From Lentinula raphanica (Eukaryota; Basidiomycota; Agaricomycetes; Agaricales; Omphalotaceae), in assembly GCA_027919835.1 (NCBI GenBank), contig JANVFP010000029.1, forward strand, positions 372,001-436,000: DNA of 64,000 nucleotides, in the 5' to 3' direction. This document shows positions 31,401 to 42,820 of the stretch, piece by piece; positions within the stretch are counted from its first letter, which is position 1; the number at the start of each line of letters is the position of its first letter. Under the pieces are notes generated by a model. That model was not told where the DNA came from. It worked only from the letters and a program-made list of their open reading frames with translations, and did not search any database. The translations under genes and the position numbers were made by a program.

Positions 31401-32956
31401 CTTCGCCTCCCACAGATGATAGTTCTGGCACAACGAGCACCAGTAATCGAAACTCTACTTCAAGACTCGCTGATACTCTTTCGTCAGTATGGGGCGCCGT
31501 ATCACCCACTGCCAGATCGATAGCAGAATCTCTAAAATCGAAAGAGCTCACTCCCTTGTCGTCTCCGGTAACCAAGGAACTGCGGGACATTTTACATGCC
31601 CCTCCACCACCGGCACTAGATCCTGTTCCCCCTCCGGCTGCAGAAGAACCACCCATGTCCGCCGTTGAAATGCCTGGTGCATTTGAGAATGGTGGTCCAT
31701 CCGGACAAACTGAACAAATTCAGACTGAATTTCAGACAGCCCCAGTTGAATCTTTCGCTGAAGCTGCAGCATGGGGCTCTTTCGCTAGCGCTGGAGAGAT
31801 GACTGGTGCCAATATGGGACCTACGAACCTCAGAATTTCGACAGCTCTTTCTAATAGGGCCCCGTCTGCGGTGATTTCACCCATCAATCTACCAGAAATG
31901 AACGTGAACTTGTCCACTCAACCTATAGCAGATGCAGGGCCCACCAGCGGTATACTTTCGTCGACAAATGAACCTGCGCTCGACTCAGATGAACCATCTG
32001 ACTTGCTGTCAACGCCACCAGAGTCAAGGCCGTCGCACACGAGCAGTCTTGCTGAAGTGCTCAGTTCTGCCGGACTCAAATCTCCAACGAAAGCTACATC
32101 TACACCCCCCCAAAACACGCTGTCAGCAGTAGCATCACCGAAAGTCTCTTCATCTCCTACTCCTACCAATCCCACTACGCCAACGGCAGAGGCACCAGAG
32201 CCGACCTCGAAATCGCCTTGGGGAACACCAAAGTCTGCAGCAACACCCAAGGTCGGGTCGAAGGTACCGTCGAAGGTTCCATCAAAGGTTCCATCCAAAG
32301 CAGCTACACCTCTAGCGACAACTCCTAAACCAGCCGCAACACCTAAAGCTGCTACGCCCATCCCGGCTTCATCACCAAAGCAAGAAAGTACCGAGCTCCC
32401 AGCATCAACGCTGACTGACTCAACTCCTCAGCCAGCCGGTACATCTAAAAGCGCTACGCCCATCCCAGCTTCATCTCCGAAGCCAGAAGCCACTGAGCTC
32501 CCAGCGACGGTGGTCACAGAGTCGCAGCCACCTGCAGATGAAAGTGCTTCTCCAGCAATAACGCAAACAGCAGAAGTAACAACTGAGAATGCCGCTCAAC
32601 CAATTACGAATGAACCCGTTGCAGAAAGTGATGCACAAAACAATCCCACTGACGTTGCGGTTGCTGGGGCTAATCCTGGTGAACCTGATACATCTGCTGA
32701 GCCCACTACAGCAGCTACGACTGAAGCGTCACCAGAAGCACCCAAGGAAGAACCTGCTGTGGAATCAACGGTCGAGGCAGCACCTACTGAATCTGCTCCA
32801 GGTACTGCTCCTGGAACACCAGGTGATGGGTTGAATGGAGCGGACATCGAAGGTGAAGGGGGCGAAGAGGAACAGAAGGAGGAAGAAGAGCAGGCTACTA
32901 CCCCAGGTAGCAAGAAGAAGAAGAATGACAAGAAGAAGAAGAAAAAGGGCAAGTAG
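28480..32956 (+). CDS. HSPA12-type Hsp70-like ATPase fused to a long disordered C-terminal tail
   Basis: The Hsp70-like part is split into about 14 exons from MKSASDTRKPYTG. It has an actin-fold ATPase with phosphate-1 loop (ALDVGTTFSGVSYAILEPG), NSKIPTIMYYDSEGK, the RFVTEGEASLHAC connecting motif, phosphate-2 loop (LVLDAGGGTLDISSY) and the adenosine motif (VFLVGGYANSAWL). The domain order matches HSPA12-like proteins that are numerous in mushrooms. It ends near GPASIIYNERG (about 31018). The same frame then runs without a stop through about 640 further codons rich in Ser, Thr, Pro, Ala and Glu, with KVPSK repeats, two copies of ATPIPASSPK, an acidic segment and a Lys-rich end (KKKKNDKKKKKKGK). 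Chaperone or signalling ATPase activity is inferred. The tail is not part of the known family. Confidence 0.85.
32256..32480 (+). repeat. Coding repeats in the disordered tail
   Basis: Three KVPSK units stand in a row near 32261-32300. Two copies of a block containing ATPIPASSPK and a TELPA segment follow near 32353 and 32457. The repeats indicate expansion of the tail by slippage or duplication. Confidence 0.6.
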
Positions 32957-33094
32957 TCCACTGTATATCGGGCGGAAGACGGAGTAGGCGACGGTGGAAT
33001 GAGGGCCAGGTTGACGATCTACTCAAAGACTGTCTCGCATTTTCTTTTGATTCCAAGTGCAGATTAGATGTACAATATGACCGGTACCGCTACA

Positions 33095-33481
33095 TTAATC
33101 GACGGTGACACCACGACTTCGAAGGTCGTCTTTTGCTTGAGATATTTCCTATGAGAACGTGACATAAGTATTGAATAGATCAATTAGGAGAAAAACGCAC
33201 CACTAATAACTCTTCATACGCCTCTGGACAATCTCTGAATGTGAATAATCCCCATCCCAAAGACCAGAGAGAATACGATCCGAATGAGACTAGGAGCCAC
33301 CAGGGCAACTACGTTTGTATCAGCAACGCTATTGCGAGATCAATGGGCTGCTTACGACGGGTAAGATTTCCTGTAGCGCTTTGTCACCGACGAGGGGGAG
33401 TTGTATGACTTCGAAGAAGGCAAGAAAATATAGTATGGCAAATATTGTGGAAGCGACGCCGACACGTTGAGCTCGGGTCAT
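33095..33481 (-). CDS. DPM3: Dolichol-phosphate mannosyltransferase subunit 3
   Basis: DPM3 is a small ER membrane protein that tethers the catalytic subunit Dpm1, which makes dolichol-phosphate-mannose for N-glycans, O-mannosylation and GPI anchors. Three exons (33356-33481, 33201-33308, 33095-33148) join in phase 0 to give 95 residues, close to the usual 92. Two transmembrane helices (VGVASTIFAILYFLAFF and LPWWLLVSFGSYSLWSLG) precede the cytosolic tail FRDCPEAYEELLVEISQAKDDLR, the Dpm1-binding signature. An in-frame ATG 48 nt upstream would add an unconserved MTRRVWTT leader. The gene is divergent from phospholipase C, with 125 bp between starts. The two GPI-protein genes in this window depend on this pathway. 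Confidence 0.93.
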
Positions 33482-33606
33482 TTTCAGATGATGGTTGTTG
33501 TAGGTTGTTGTCCAGACACGTCGCGTCACCTCGCGTCACGTCACAAAATCAAACGATTCTCAGCGCTTATCTTATCGAACGCCCGGGAAACGTCCTCCAG
33601 CCTTTC
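33482..33606. promoter_or_regulatory. Divergent promoter DPM3 / phospholipase C
   Basis: The start codons are 125 bp apart. The region contains repeated CGCGTCAC units at about 33519-33541 on the plus strand, possible binding sites for a shared factor. Confidence 0.45.
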
Positions 33607-35492
33607 ATGGAATCTGATCTACACCTTCAATTGAACGAATACTATCAAGTCGATTTTCGACGCAACTTTGTTCCACCGCAAGATGATGATTTCCGCCTCA
33701 GTCCAGCGGTGGAGGAATACATACAAACCAGCCTGAATACGGCAAGTCCCAGGGCCCTGCAGAACTCTATCACTGCTCACTCCAGCATGGCGTAGACTAA
33801 GGAAGAACTTTCGAAGCTTCCTCTATTACACTCAACAGATTGGGATGACTCATATCCACTCACGAACTACTTTGTATCGTATGTGATATGTCGAGAAATC
33901 TGCCTCAGGATATTTACAAAGCGCAGATCATCTCACAACACCTATCTTCTCTCAAGACAACTTGTGGGCCGGGCGTCCGCGGAATCATATACGCATGCGC
34001 TGTCTCGAGGAGCACGTTGTGTCGAGATAGATGTTTGGCCCAGCTCAAGTCCAGAGGGCCTCGTTGTTACACATGGAGATACTCTCACCAGAGGGGTTGC
34101 CTTTCAAAAGGTATGCGAAGCAATCGGGGCGGGAGTAGATGCTCTTGGTCCCGAGGCATGGCCCGTTCTAGTCAGTCTTGAATGTCATGTTGGACCACAA
34201 GGGCAGCAGAACATGGTTGATATCATGAAGAGCACCTGGGGAGATAAACTCGTATTAGGGAGACCACCAGATGACAGTCCGGGTTCAGACCATAACATGG
34301 TGTCTCCCAAGGTCTTGAAGGGAAAGATAATACTGATGGTATAAACTTTCATCTCCGAAGCATTTCCTGGTGTTCAACTGTTTGACATTTAGGTAGAGTA
34401 TTACGCTCCAGATAACTTCGCTGCATTGGAAGCTGAAGAGGAGGTCGAAGAACTCATTGATGCCATAGATCCGGCTCTCGAATCAGAATCTTCTGAACGC
34501 ATCGTCGAAGGGGAGGATCTCCCGCAAGTGCTCGTTGGAGACGTCGAACGAGGGAAGATATCGGACGAGCTGGCAGCTCTAGGATACTATGCTCGCAGTT
34601 GGAAACCTTCTAAGGGTTGGCTCCAACAAGGTAAAATTTTCACTGCTATGAATCAGATGAACCCAGCTCAACGATGTTGGGTAGAACTCGTTGATCCTCG
34701 TCACATCCTCATCAACATATCTGAAACGAACATACTCTCTCTGTTGCCTATCCAGCTTGAACCCTTAATTGAGCACGCTCACCTACATCTGCGACGTATA
34801 TTTCCCAAAGGAACACGTATCCGCTCAAGCAACATGGACCTTCTGAAATTTTGGCGAAACGGCTCACAGATAGTAAGCCTGAACTGGCAGACTTTCGATA
34901 AGTCAATGCAAATCAACGAAGCAATGTTTGTGGGCACTCCTGGATGGGTATTGAAACCTAATGCGTCAAGGCTGCTGAACCAAGGATCAGATCAGCTGAT
35001 GCACCATGTAGAGATCTTCGGAATGAGTTCTTGTACGACTCTCTTCAGTTTGCTAGTTTTATTGTCATTTTTCTCAAGTCCTGCTTAGTGCAACCGCATC
35101 CCGAGAAGACTTATCGCGTCTACATTGAAGCAGAACTATTCCACAATCATCATGACCAGAAATGGAAATCCAAGACTGTAACGACGACTGAGGAAGGAGA
35201 TGCTACATGGAATGAAACATTCGAATGGGTATTCAATCATGATGAGTTGGCTTTTCTTCGGTGCGTAGTTCTTGTAGGAATGTTGCTTGTATCTCGAGGT
35301 CAACATAACCTCATTGATAGACTTCGCGTTCGAGAAAATCGCAGGTTTGAAGAAGACCGGGATTTAGCTGTATTCTGTGCACGCATGAACCATGTTCAGC
35401 AAGGGTGGCGTCTTGCGCACCTATTCAACATGGACGGTAAAGCAACTGGTGCAACATTATTGACGAAAAACCAGTTAACTGCAGCAAGTTAA
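33607..35492 (+). CDS. PLC1: Phosphoinositide-specific phospholipase C
   Basis: It hydrolyses phosphatidylinositol 4,5-bisphosphate to diacylglycerol and inositol trisphosphate. Exon 1 (33607-33741) starts MESDLHLQLNEYYQ and is joined by a GC-AG intron to TKEELSKLPLL. The X domain has the catalytic His in SSSHNTYLLSRQL, the acidic pair in CVEIDVW and the second catalytic His in VTHGDTLT. After an acidic linker the Y domain includes LAALGYYARSWKPSKGWLQ and RIFPKGTRIRSSNMDLLKFW followed by QIVSLNWQTFDKSMQINEAM. A C2 domain follows (YRVYIEAELFH, TWNETFEWVFNHDELAFLR) to the stop at 35492. No PH domain or clear EF-hands are visible, so this is a short PLC form of roughly 520-550 residues. Confidence 0.93.
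33742..33795 (+). other. GC-AG intron in phospholipase C
   Basis: The 54-nt intron has donor GCAAGT after ACG and acceptor GTAG. It is the only phase-consistent way to join SLNT to TKEELSKLP, since the frame otherwise stops at TAG. Confidence 0.65.
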
Positions 35493-35562
35493 GGTAAGAA
35501 GGATGTCCAAGCCAATTCTATATGTGTACTATATCATCGTTATCGATACGTCGATAGTCAGG

Positions 35563-37165
35563 TTACTGAATACCATCGTCAATGTTACGAGTCGACCAGT
35601 CGATGACTGAGTCATATGGCATCAAATCTGGTTCAATGTTACCAAGTCCCCAGAAACTGACCACTGAAGGTATCGAGTTCCTAAGGGCAGACATAAGGTC
35701 GTGAGAGACATTATAACCGCTCTGCCAAACACCAATATCACGAAGTTTCCAATCGCTGTACTTCCGCGTGTTGATATTGGATATGAAGGTCTGAAGAGTA
35801 TCAGAAGTCAGTAGTATACCAAGTTTACGAAGAAGATCAAGAATAATAGTTACAGGTAAGTCTGGCAACACCTTGCTGATATACAGAGATAGGGAGCGCA
35901 ACTCCGGCAACCTCGTGGAAAGGCTATCGTATAGGTGAATGTCCATCTCAAGAACATTAAGCCTGAGGGACTTCGTATTGGAGGGCAGAATATCAATGAG
36001 CCTTGATACATCCTGTGCATCCAGATAACGGTCTCGTACAACCAATGTGTGTATGGTCTTTGCAGATGACTGGATACATGTCAGAAGGCCATCAAAACCT
36101 CTGGGGAGGGCAGAAGGATACAGCTGGAGTTCCAACAAATGAGAAAAGTGACTCTCCTGGAAGGTGTTATAGATCCATTCACTCAGAGGTTGTTCCATCT
36201 GTATCGTATGTAGAACAGGATTCTGATTGAGCTTCAGGACCAGAGTCTCTAGTTGGGCACAATGCTGTTGAATAAAATGTGATAGACTAGAAGGATCATG
36301 CTTGAATGTTCGCAGAAACGAGGTCTGAAAGTTAAAGCATGTCAACAAAGGAAACTGGCCCAGGCATCTGAAGAATGCAGAAAGATCGAGGGAGGTCCAA
36401 GCCCAAATCGTGAGAGCCTGCAATTTGGGTGAAAAGCTATTAATGAACGGGGCGAATACGTTGATCAATATACGATCGTCCTCCGTTGACATGACGGAAG
36501 ATGTTGGATTGTCAGTGAGCTCGAAGAATAGTTCCTCGACCTGTGGCAATGAAGGTGTAGAGCCGATTATGGTGCGGAACGAGGCTGCATGCCCTCGGAG
36601 AGAAAGTTTTCGCAAGTTTGAACCGAAAGAGGCCCACGCCGTGTTCAGAAAATCCTGAATTCGCGTCCCAGAATGTTGTCCCCATGAGTGTGAATCAATG
36701 GTGAAGGTTGTGACGTTTGGCATTGCAGGTAACGCAATAATGAGTGCACGAGTCCCTTCTTCTTCCGGCCGAGGTTTGTTAGAGTTGTTGTGTCCAGATC
36801 CATACCCGAGCAGACGAAATGGATGGAGAAAATGACGAAAGCTGGAGGAAGGCGGGGCATGGACTGCACCGTAGAATCTGAAATCTGGGCTAGCTGTGAG
36901 CAGTCGCACTCGCTTTCCAACGGCGGGATCTCTGAGGGGATAAAGACATCAGAGTCTGAGTGATTCTTGCAGGAATAGTAACGCACGAAAGCCGTTTCAG
37001 TAACATCATTGTTCGGGAGTCGAGCCGCTGTAGTACAATGGATTTATATCGTAGGTCCATCGATATATTGTAAAAAAGTAAGTTCACACCGGTCAGCCTC
37101 TTCAGCGTTGCGTCTGGAATGAAGGAAGCTATATGCAACCAGATTTCGGAAGGGAGTTCCTTCAT
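35563..37165 (-). CDS. F-box protein, LRR-like C-terminal region
   Basis: Two exons (36987-37165 and 35563-36931) give 515 residues. The N-terminus MKELPSEIWLHIASFIPDA followed by LKRLTGVNLLFY is an F-box, the Skp1-binding module of SCF ubiquitin ligases. The remainder has irregular leucine-rich strands such as LRKLSLRGHA, LETLVLKLNQN, KSLRLNVLEMD and LRSLSLYISK, as in the large set of fungal F-box/LRR-like proteins. The substrate is unknown. The gene shares a 159-bp promoter with the Sec14-like gene. Confidence 0.85.
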
Positions 37166-37324
37166 CGTTGCGAGGTGAAATGCTTGAGCGCTGAAAGTGC
37201 TTGGTGATGGAGTTTGAAGAACTTAGAAGCGGCGCTAACTGGCGCCTAATTTATTTATTTATTCATGGCCCGACGAGACGGGCGCCTTCTCACCTGACAC
37301 TCCGTCTCGTTTGCTACTCGTGTC
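37166..37324. promoter_or_regulatory. Divergent promoter F-box / Sec14-like
   Basis: 159 bp lie between the start codons. It contains an AT-rich stretch of three TTTA units (about 37248-37263), the only TATA-like material between the two genes. Confidence 0.5.
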
Positions 37325-38571
37325 ATGGCCACCACCAAAGCTCACACTACGTCGGCTCCTCCTAAAGAGAAAGTAGCTCTGCCGGCTCTAGAGCTAAAGG
37401 AGACTCAAAAGCAGATGCAGGCAAAGATTCAAGAGCACTTCTCAAAGACAGGATACACGCTCCCGGGCACCGAAGAGAATGGTAGTCTTATGGAAGAAGA
37501 GAAATTTTGGTTATCATATGAGTGCCAGCTGAGGTATGTGCTCTGAGAGGCTAGGTCCCTTCTCTGTTGCTGAATGGTCTTTCACAACACAGGTATCTTC
37601 GTGCTACCAAATGGAAGGTAGACGACGCTATCAAGAGACTAGAATCTACCCTCAAATGGAGAAGAGAATTTGGTCTGTATGCTCATATAACGCCAGAATA
37701 CATTGAACCAGAGGTGAGGACTCTAGTCATGTTCATGCTTCATTGGTCTGACACTCAGTCGGAAGGCTGTCACAGGCAAAGAAATCTTGTTCGGATACGA
37801 CGTCTATGGACGACCTGGCTTCTACATGATCCCTAGTCGTCAAAATACGACGGAAGCCACGCGTCAAATTGAGTTTGCTGTATACATGCTTGAGCGATGC
37901 ATCGATCTCATGGACGAAAGTGTAGAGTGAGTCATAGTCCTTATGGAAACTCTCATCTTTCTATATATTCATGCACGCATTCCATTTGCGCGAATTTAGG
38001 TCACTGGACCTTCTCATAAACTTCGCCGATAAAGCAAAAAATCCTTCCATGTCCACTTCCCGAACTGTTCTGTCCATTCTACAGAATCACTACCCCGAAC
38101 GTCTAGGCAAAGCACTCATCATCAACGTTCCATATCTTGTGAACATGTTCTTCAAACTCATCACGCCCTTCATCGATCCGGTGACCGTTCAAAAACTCAA
38201 GTTTAACCCAGATGTAGTAAAAGATGGAATCTTCGCTGAAGACCAGGTTTGTCATCATGAGTCTTCAGCTAGATGATGATTGATATCAAGATCTCTCTTT
38301 TGTACAGGTGATGAAGGATTACTGGGGTGGGAACCAGGATTTCGAGTACGTGCATGAGAAGTATTGGCCTGCACTGGTGAATCTCTGTAAAACCAGGAAG
38401 GACCATTGGATGGAAAATTGGAGAAAAATTGGCGGAACAATTGGCATTCGTGAATCCGACTACAAGAGCGATACGAGGGATGGGCCGTATGAATCTATAG
38501 AGGCACAAAGCGAGACAACCCACAAACGCGAACAAAACCCTTCAACGGATGTTGCCAAAGAAGAGAACTAA
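37325..38571 (+). CDS. Sec14-like CRAL-TRIO phospholipid-transfer protein
   Basis: Sec14-family proteins exchange phosphatidylinositol with a second lipid and couple lipid metabolism to traffic. Five exons start at MATTKAHTTSAPPKEK. The CRAL-TRIO N-helix region (CQLRYLRATKWKVDDAIKRL) is followed by the lipid-binding domain: GKEILFGYDVYGRPGFYMIP, SRTVLSILQNHYPERLGKAL, IINVPYLVNMFFKLITPFID and TVQKLKFNPD. The C-terminal part has a YWGG stretch and a basic, hydrophilic tail ending STDVAKEEN. By overall pattern it is closer to the Pdr16/Sfh3 branch than to Sec14 itself, but this is by eye. All four introns keep frame. Confidence 0.88.
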
Positions 38572-39285
38572 AGGTTTCGACGCCAACTGGACTCGACGGA
38601 ACGCCTGATATTGTGTTCATCGAGTCTTTTTCTTGGAACAAATTACAAGAGGACTATTTCTTCGTCATGATTTCTACCATATGGAACACGGCCCGTCCTT
38701 CAAGTTTGGACATCGTTAAATGATCCATGATCCATCTGCTATATCTACTTACCCTATCTGCCTGTGCACCTCTTCCGGTGTAGATACCCACTGTCTAATC
38801 GATCATATAGAGACCTTAGACGAGCCAACTATCATATAGTATAGATTGATATTCCATACGACTCACAATTAGGAAGCCGAAGATGAATCACTGTCAGTGT
38901 CAAGATGGATAGCCTAAGGAAAATCAGGTCAGAGTTGAGTGTATTTCATGCCTGGGCCTTGGGCCCGAGTGGGTGGGCAACTCTGAGAGTTATACACGCG
39001 CAATAACTAAGTGCAGAGCTGAACTTGTGGAGACTTACGCTGCTGAAATGTTACAATCAGGGAGGAGGGACACAAAATCCTGAGAGAACAAGGTTTGGCC
39101 CATTGGGGCGTCTAGTAAACCTAAACGGCGCTTGCCAAGTTCCAACTCTCACGTCGTTCTCACCTCATCTTCTGTTACTAAGAACCGCAAAGGATTCTTA
39201 GCTCTGAAGCATCATTTTGACCTTTCACCAGTACCACTACCATAGTAGCATAAGTCAAACCAGGCTGGTCTCGATACTCAGAAAA
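38572..39285. other. Intergenic, no gene
   Basis: This holds the 3' UTR of the Sec14-like gene and the promoter of the HD-domain gene. All frames are short and I see no repeat or RNA gene. Confidence 0.5.
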
Positions 39286-40487
39286 ATGTCCTATTCGAGC
39301 ACAGGAAATCCTTCAATCGATAGATTGGCATTCTTCCACATTCTAGAGTCTCTGAAGGTGAGCTTTCGTATCGGTTGCCCATCGAACTCGTGACTCAATT
39401 TGATCTTGAATAGATCCAGAAACGAACAGGATGGGTGAACAACAACGTCCGTTGGTTGCATCTGTAATGAAGTTCTGAAAATGTTTCGTTAACTTATCAA
39501 ATAGATTCCCAATCCAGAGAGGTGAGATCCAGAAACACTGACCATTATCATCTTCGCAATTACTTGCATGTCACCATTTCTCCTACTTACGCTCTGACGC
39601 CTAGCATATCGGACCACATGCATCGGATGGCGGTCTTGGCTATGTGTACAACAGACTCTAAACTCGATGTTGCAAAGTGCGTGAATACTGAACAGTATAT
39701 CTTTCCGATTCCCTTCGATGATGAAGCCTAACATAAATTACAGATGTGTTATGCTAAGTGTTGTTCATGATCTTGCTGAAGCGCAGGGTCAGTGGTGGGT
39801 AATTGTGTCACAGCGGTCGATTTACTAACATTCTCGAAATCGGGATAGTCGGGGACATTGCTCCGAGTCATGGTATCTCCAAGGAAGAAAAATCGCGTTT
39901 GGAATCAGTGAGTCGTTCGCCACTTACTACGCTGTGAGCACGACAAATCTTTACATTAGTTGCCTTTGCTTGCTGTTCTTGTAGGAAGCCATTCACACAT
40001 TCGTTCACGATATGTTACACAACAGTCCAGCAGCACAAAGAATTGAGGCTCTCTGGAAGGTAAGTATATTTCTAGTATGGTACCTAAACTGTACCATCTC
40101 TTATTGCAATGGGGTCAGCACAATGACATAGGTCTACCAGGAATATGAAGACCGTGAAACGCCTGAGGCCCGGTTTGTTAAAGGTGATAAGTACCAAAAA
40201 TCATGCATCATTCGAAGTCAATCTCCATTAACATCGCCGTTCCTAGACCTTGACCGGTTCGAAATGGCTACGCAAGGTAAGTTTTACAGACTGTTATGTA
40301 TTACAAGGCGTTTATGTGGCTCTGAATTCCTTCAGCACTGGAATACGAGCGTCTCCTTGATGGAGCCAGATTGCAGCCATTTTACGATTCTTCAATTCCA
40401 TACATTGAACATCCTGAAGTGCAGGAATGGGGGAAGGATCTACTGGCAGAACGCGGACGATTATTCGATACCAGAACGTCCAGTTGA
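39286..40487 (+). CDS. HD-domain 5'-deoxynucleotidase (HDDC2/YfbR-like)
   Basis: Family members hydrolyse deoxynucleoside 5'-monophosphates with a metal-bound HD site. About nine short exons start MSYSSTGNPSIDRLAFFH and all join in phase. Metal ligands are visible in order: the first His in ISDHMHRMAVLAM, the His-Asp pair in SVVHDLAEAQVGDIAPSHG and a later Asp within HDMLHNSP or after it. The family signature KRTGWVNNN followed by IPNPES is split by an intron, and LDRFEMATQALEYERL matches the helical tail. The protein is about 230 residues, as in the yeast homologues Ygk1 and Ybr242w. The last codons are RTSS. Confidence 0.88.
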
Positions 40488-40972
40488 GGATTGGCAAAAT
40501 TCAAGGAAATCTTAACGTTGGGCAATGGGTACAATGATGTAGATCCTTATAGATCTATGTAGTAACTTGTAGTTGTTGCCGAGTTGTTTGTAGCCAATGA
40601 TGTGCTCAGGGTCGAAATCCTCGACTCCGAATGCGACCCTGACTTCAGCTGACTTCCAAGTTCCCGACCTTCAATTTCTCACGTTCGTTTCATGTATTCG
40701 AACTTTGCGTCGCAGACGTCGTCTGCTCCTTGCGGGCCTTGGTAGGCCTTGGTAGTCCGCTGTTATCCGTCGGTGCAGCTCCCTTGAACTCCTCAAACTG
40801 TATATATAGCTGAGGTCTCCCGCGTTTGAAGTGGGGCATGTGAAAGTTCAAAGTTCCGAGTAATATTCCGGTTATGTATCGGTCAATCATTTATATGTAT
40901 GACAAGCAGTGAGTCTCTCAGTTTCTAGCTCTCGGACTATCTCATTGCTCTCGTTAGAGACAGAGGACGACG
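40488..40972. other. Intergenic, no gene
   Basis: This is promoter DNA of the alpha/beta hydrolase gene. The minus-strand frame at 40690-40890 has no recognisable domain and no splice partners. Confidence 0.45.
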
Positions 40973-42349
40973 ATGTCTACTTCTCTACTCTCAGAACTCT
41001 ATACTTTTGACCCTCGGCCATATTATCCATTACTCTCGACCGTCAAACGATATCGGGATCCATCGTGGACCGAAGACGGTTTGACGTTGGTCTTTGCCCA
41101 TGGCACTGGTTTTCATAAAGAGCAGTGGGAACCCACCATAGACGACCTGCAGGGGATTCTCGTGCACAAAGGTCCCAAGACCATAAGAATAAGGGAGATA
41201 TGGACCATTGATGCGCCGAATCATGGCGATGCAGCCTTACTCAATGAGCAGGCTTTGCAACATGGTTACGAACCCGTCTGTGAGTTTCTTATGCTATCTC
41301 GTATACAAACCAGCAGTACTCACATCCTCACAGTCCAATGGCAAGAGTATGCCCGAAGCATACACGCCTTTCTTACTGGTAGAGGCAAGACTTTTTTCGG
41401 CACCCCTGATCCGAACTCAGTAGAAGACAAAGTCGAGGCAGCCAATTCTGACTTCAGCACACATCGTCTCGTTGGTATCGGACATTCCATGGGTGCCATC
41501 TCCCTTCTACTCGCCCTTGATTTTGTACCATCCCTCGAGAGCCAATTTGTCTCAATGATCCTCGTGGAACCAATGACGATGGAACCTGTTGCGGCGGCCA
41601 AAGGACCTGCCAGGAGGCTAGCATCCGGATCGGAGTCAAGAAGAGATATATGGTCTAGTAAGGAGGACGCATACAATATGCTGAAGTCGCGTAAGACGTG
41701 GCAAGTATGGGACGATAGAGTATTGAGAATATTTGTGGTGCGTACGCATTCGCCTTGATGAATTACTATAACGAAGAATAGAAATATTCAGGAAACTGGT
41801 TTAAGACCTCTCCCAACACTGGATTACCCCAATATAAAGGAGGGTGTTACACTGAAATGTACGCGAAGGCAGGAAACGGTATGTTGGTGTATGCTTTGAT
41901 CGCTGCCTGATATACCGAGTAATTTGGTCTTAACATAGGCCGCATATAGGGACACTCATGGCTGGGTTACTATCTACCGAGGATTCAGAACTTACGCGTC
42001 CCGCGTGCGCATACATCTCTATTATGGAAGAATTCATGATTACATGTAGGTAACATTCTCTTTACACAAAAGTGAATTCCGTATTGATACTAAGCGCCTC
42101 TTTGCAGTCCTGGCGACGTCAAAGAAGATGTGATGAAGAATGCCTCAGGTGGTACGCAAAATCTTGCGAGTTTTGGCTATATCGATGGTGCGGGCCATAC
42201 GGTAGGTGCAATCAACTCTTTTAGCGTATCATTTCTTCTCAAATTCGAGGTAGGCACCTCAACATAGTCCTCATGGTGTTGCAGAAAAGATCTTCCTGGC
42301 GCTAATGACCGATGCGAAGGCCACAATTGAGATTACAACTAAATTATGA
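40973..42349 (+). CDS. Alpha/beta hydrolase, Lpx1-like, C-terminus TKL
   Basis: This is a serine hydrolase of the alpha/beta fold. MSTSLLSELYTFDPRPYY begins the protein, followed by the oxyanion region LVFAHGTGFHKEQW and TIDAPNHGDAAL. The nucleophile elbow is GIGHSMGAISLLLAL (Ser of GHSMG) and the active-site His is in YIDGAGHTSPHG. Seven or so exons run to a stop at 42349, the first ending at 41279. The C-terminus TKL is close to the PTS1 consensus, so peroxisomal import is possible, as for yeast Lpx1. The substrate, a lipid or ester, is not known. Confidence 0.82.
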
Positions 42350-42820
42350 ACTAGACTGTTAGACAGGGGGGAAGCAGGGGAGCCGAGACTGATTCGGAGG
42401 CATTGGATCTACATGCTCCCAACTTCAACTACACTTGCGTATCACCATTTCTTGCAAAGGATATGATGAACGAAGAAAAATCTTTTTGTAACTCATGAGA
42501 ACTCGGCGTGTGCTTCATGAGTAACCCAAACTTCAGAAACATTGAACGAGTATTGGGATTATGATATGTGTAAGACTGTAAAATTCATACATATAATCTA
42601 ACAGACTACACTTGCTTCTGTTCGAGTCTGGCGAGAGCGTTCAGACTCTATTCACTCTGTTCACAATTTAGCGTGCTAACTTCTAAGTTCTAAGCGCCTT
42701 AGATTTAGCACGCAGTTAGCACGTGTGATAAATGTGGCACGATTATCATTTTCGACAACAGATGGTCGCACGATCTGTGGTCTGATTATTCCCAAGTTAC
42801 ACTCTTTCTTCTCGTCCACC
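42350..42820. other. Intergenic, promoter of ERG24
   Basis: No gene is seen. It contains a repeated TTAGCACG element (two copies 15 bp apart) and an E-box CACGTG at 42720-42725, about 95 bp before the ERG24 start. Confidence 0.5.
42720..42725. promoter_or_regulatory. E-box CACGTG upstream of ERG24
   Basis: On the minus strand the site reads ATCACACGTG, which resembles SREBP-type sterol elements that also use CACGTG cores. Control of sterol genes by SREBP is known in other fungi. Its role here is inferred. Confidence 0.3.

Noticed and set aside
31918..32361. Minus-strand Gly/Val-rich frame over the Hsp70 tail
   Set aside because: It is a low-complexity antisense shadow of the Ser/Pro/Ala-rich tail.
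40690..40890. Minus-strand 66-codon frame between HD-domain and hydrolase genes
   Set aside because: No domain, no conserved motif, and it lies in promoter DNA.
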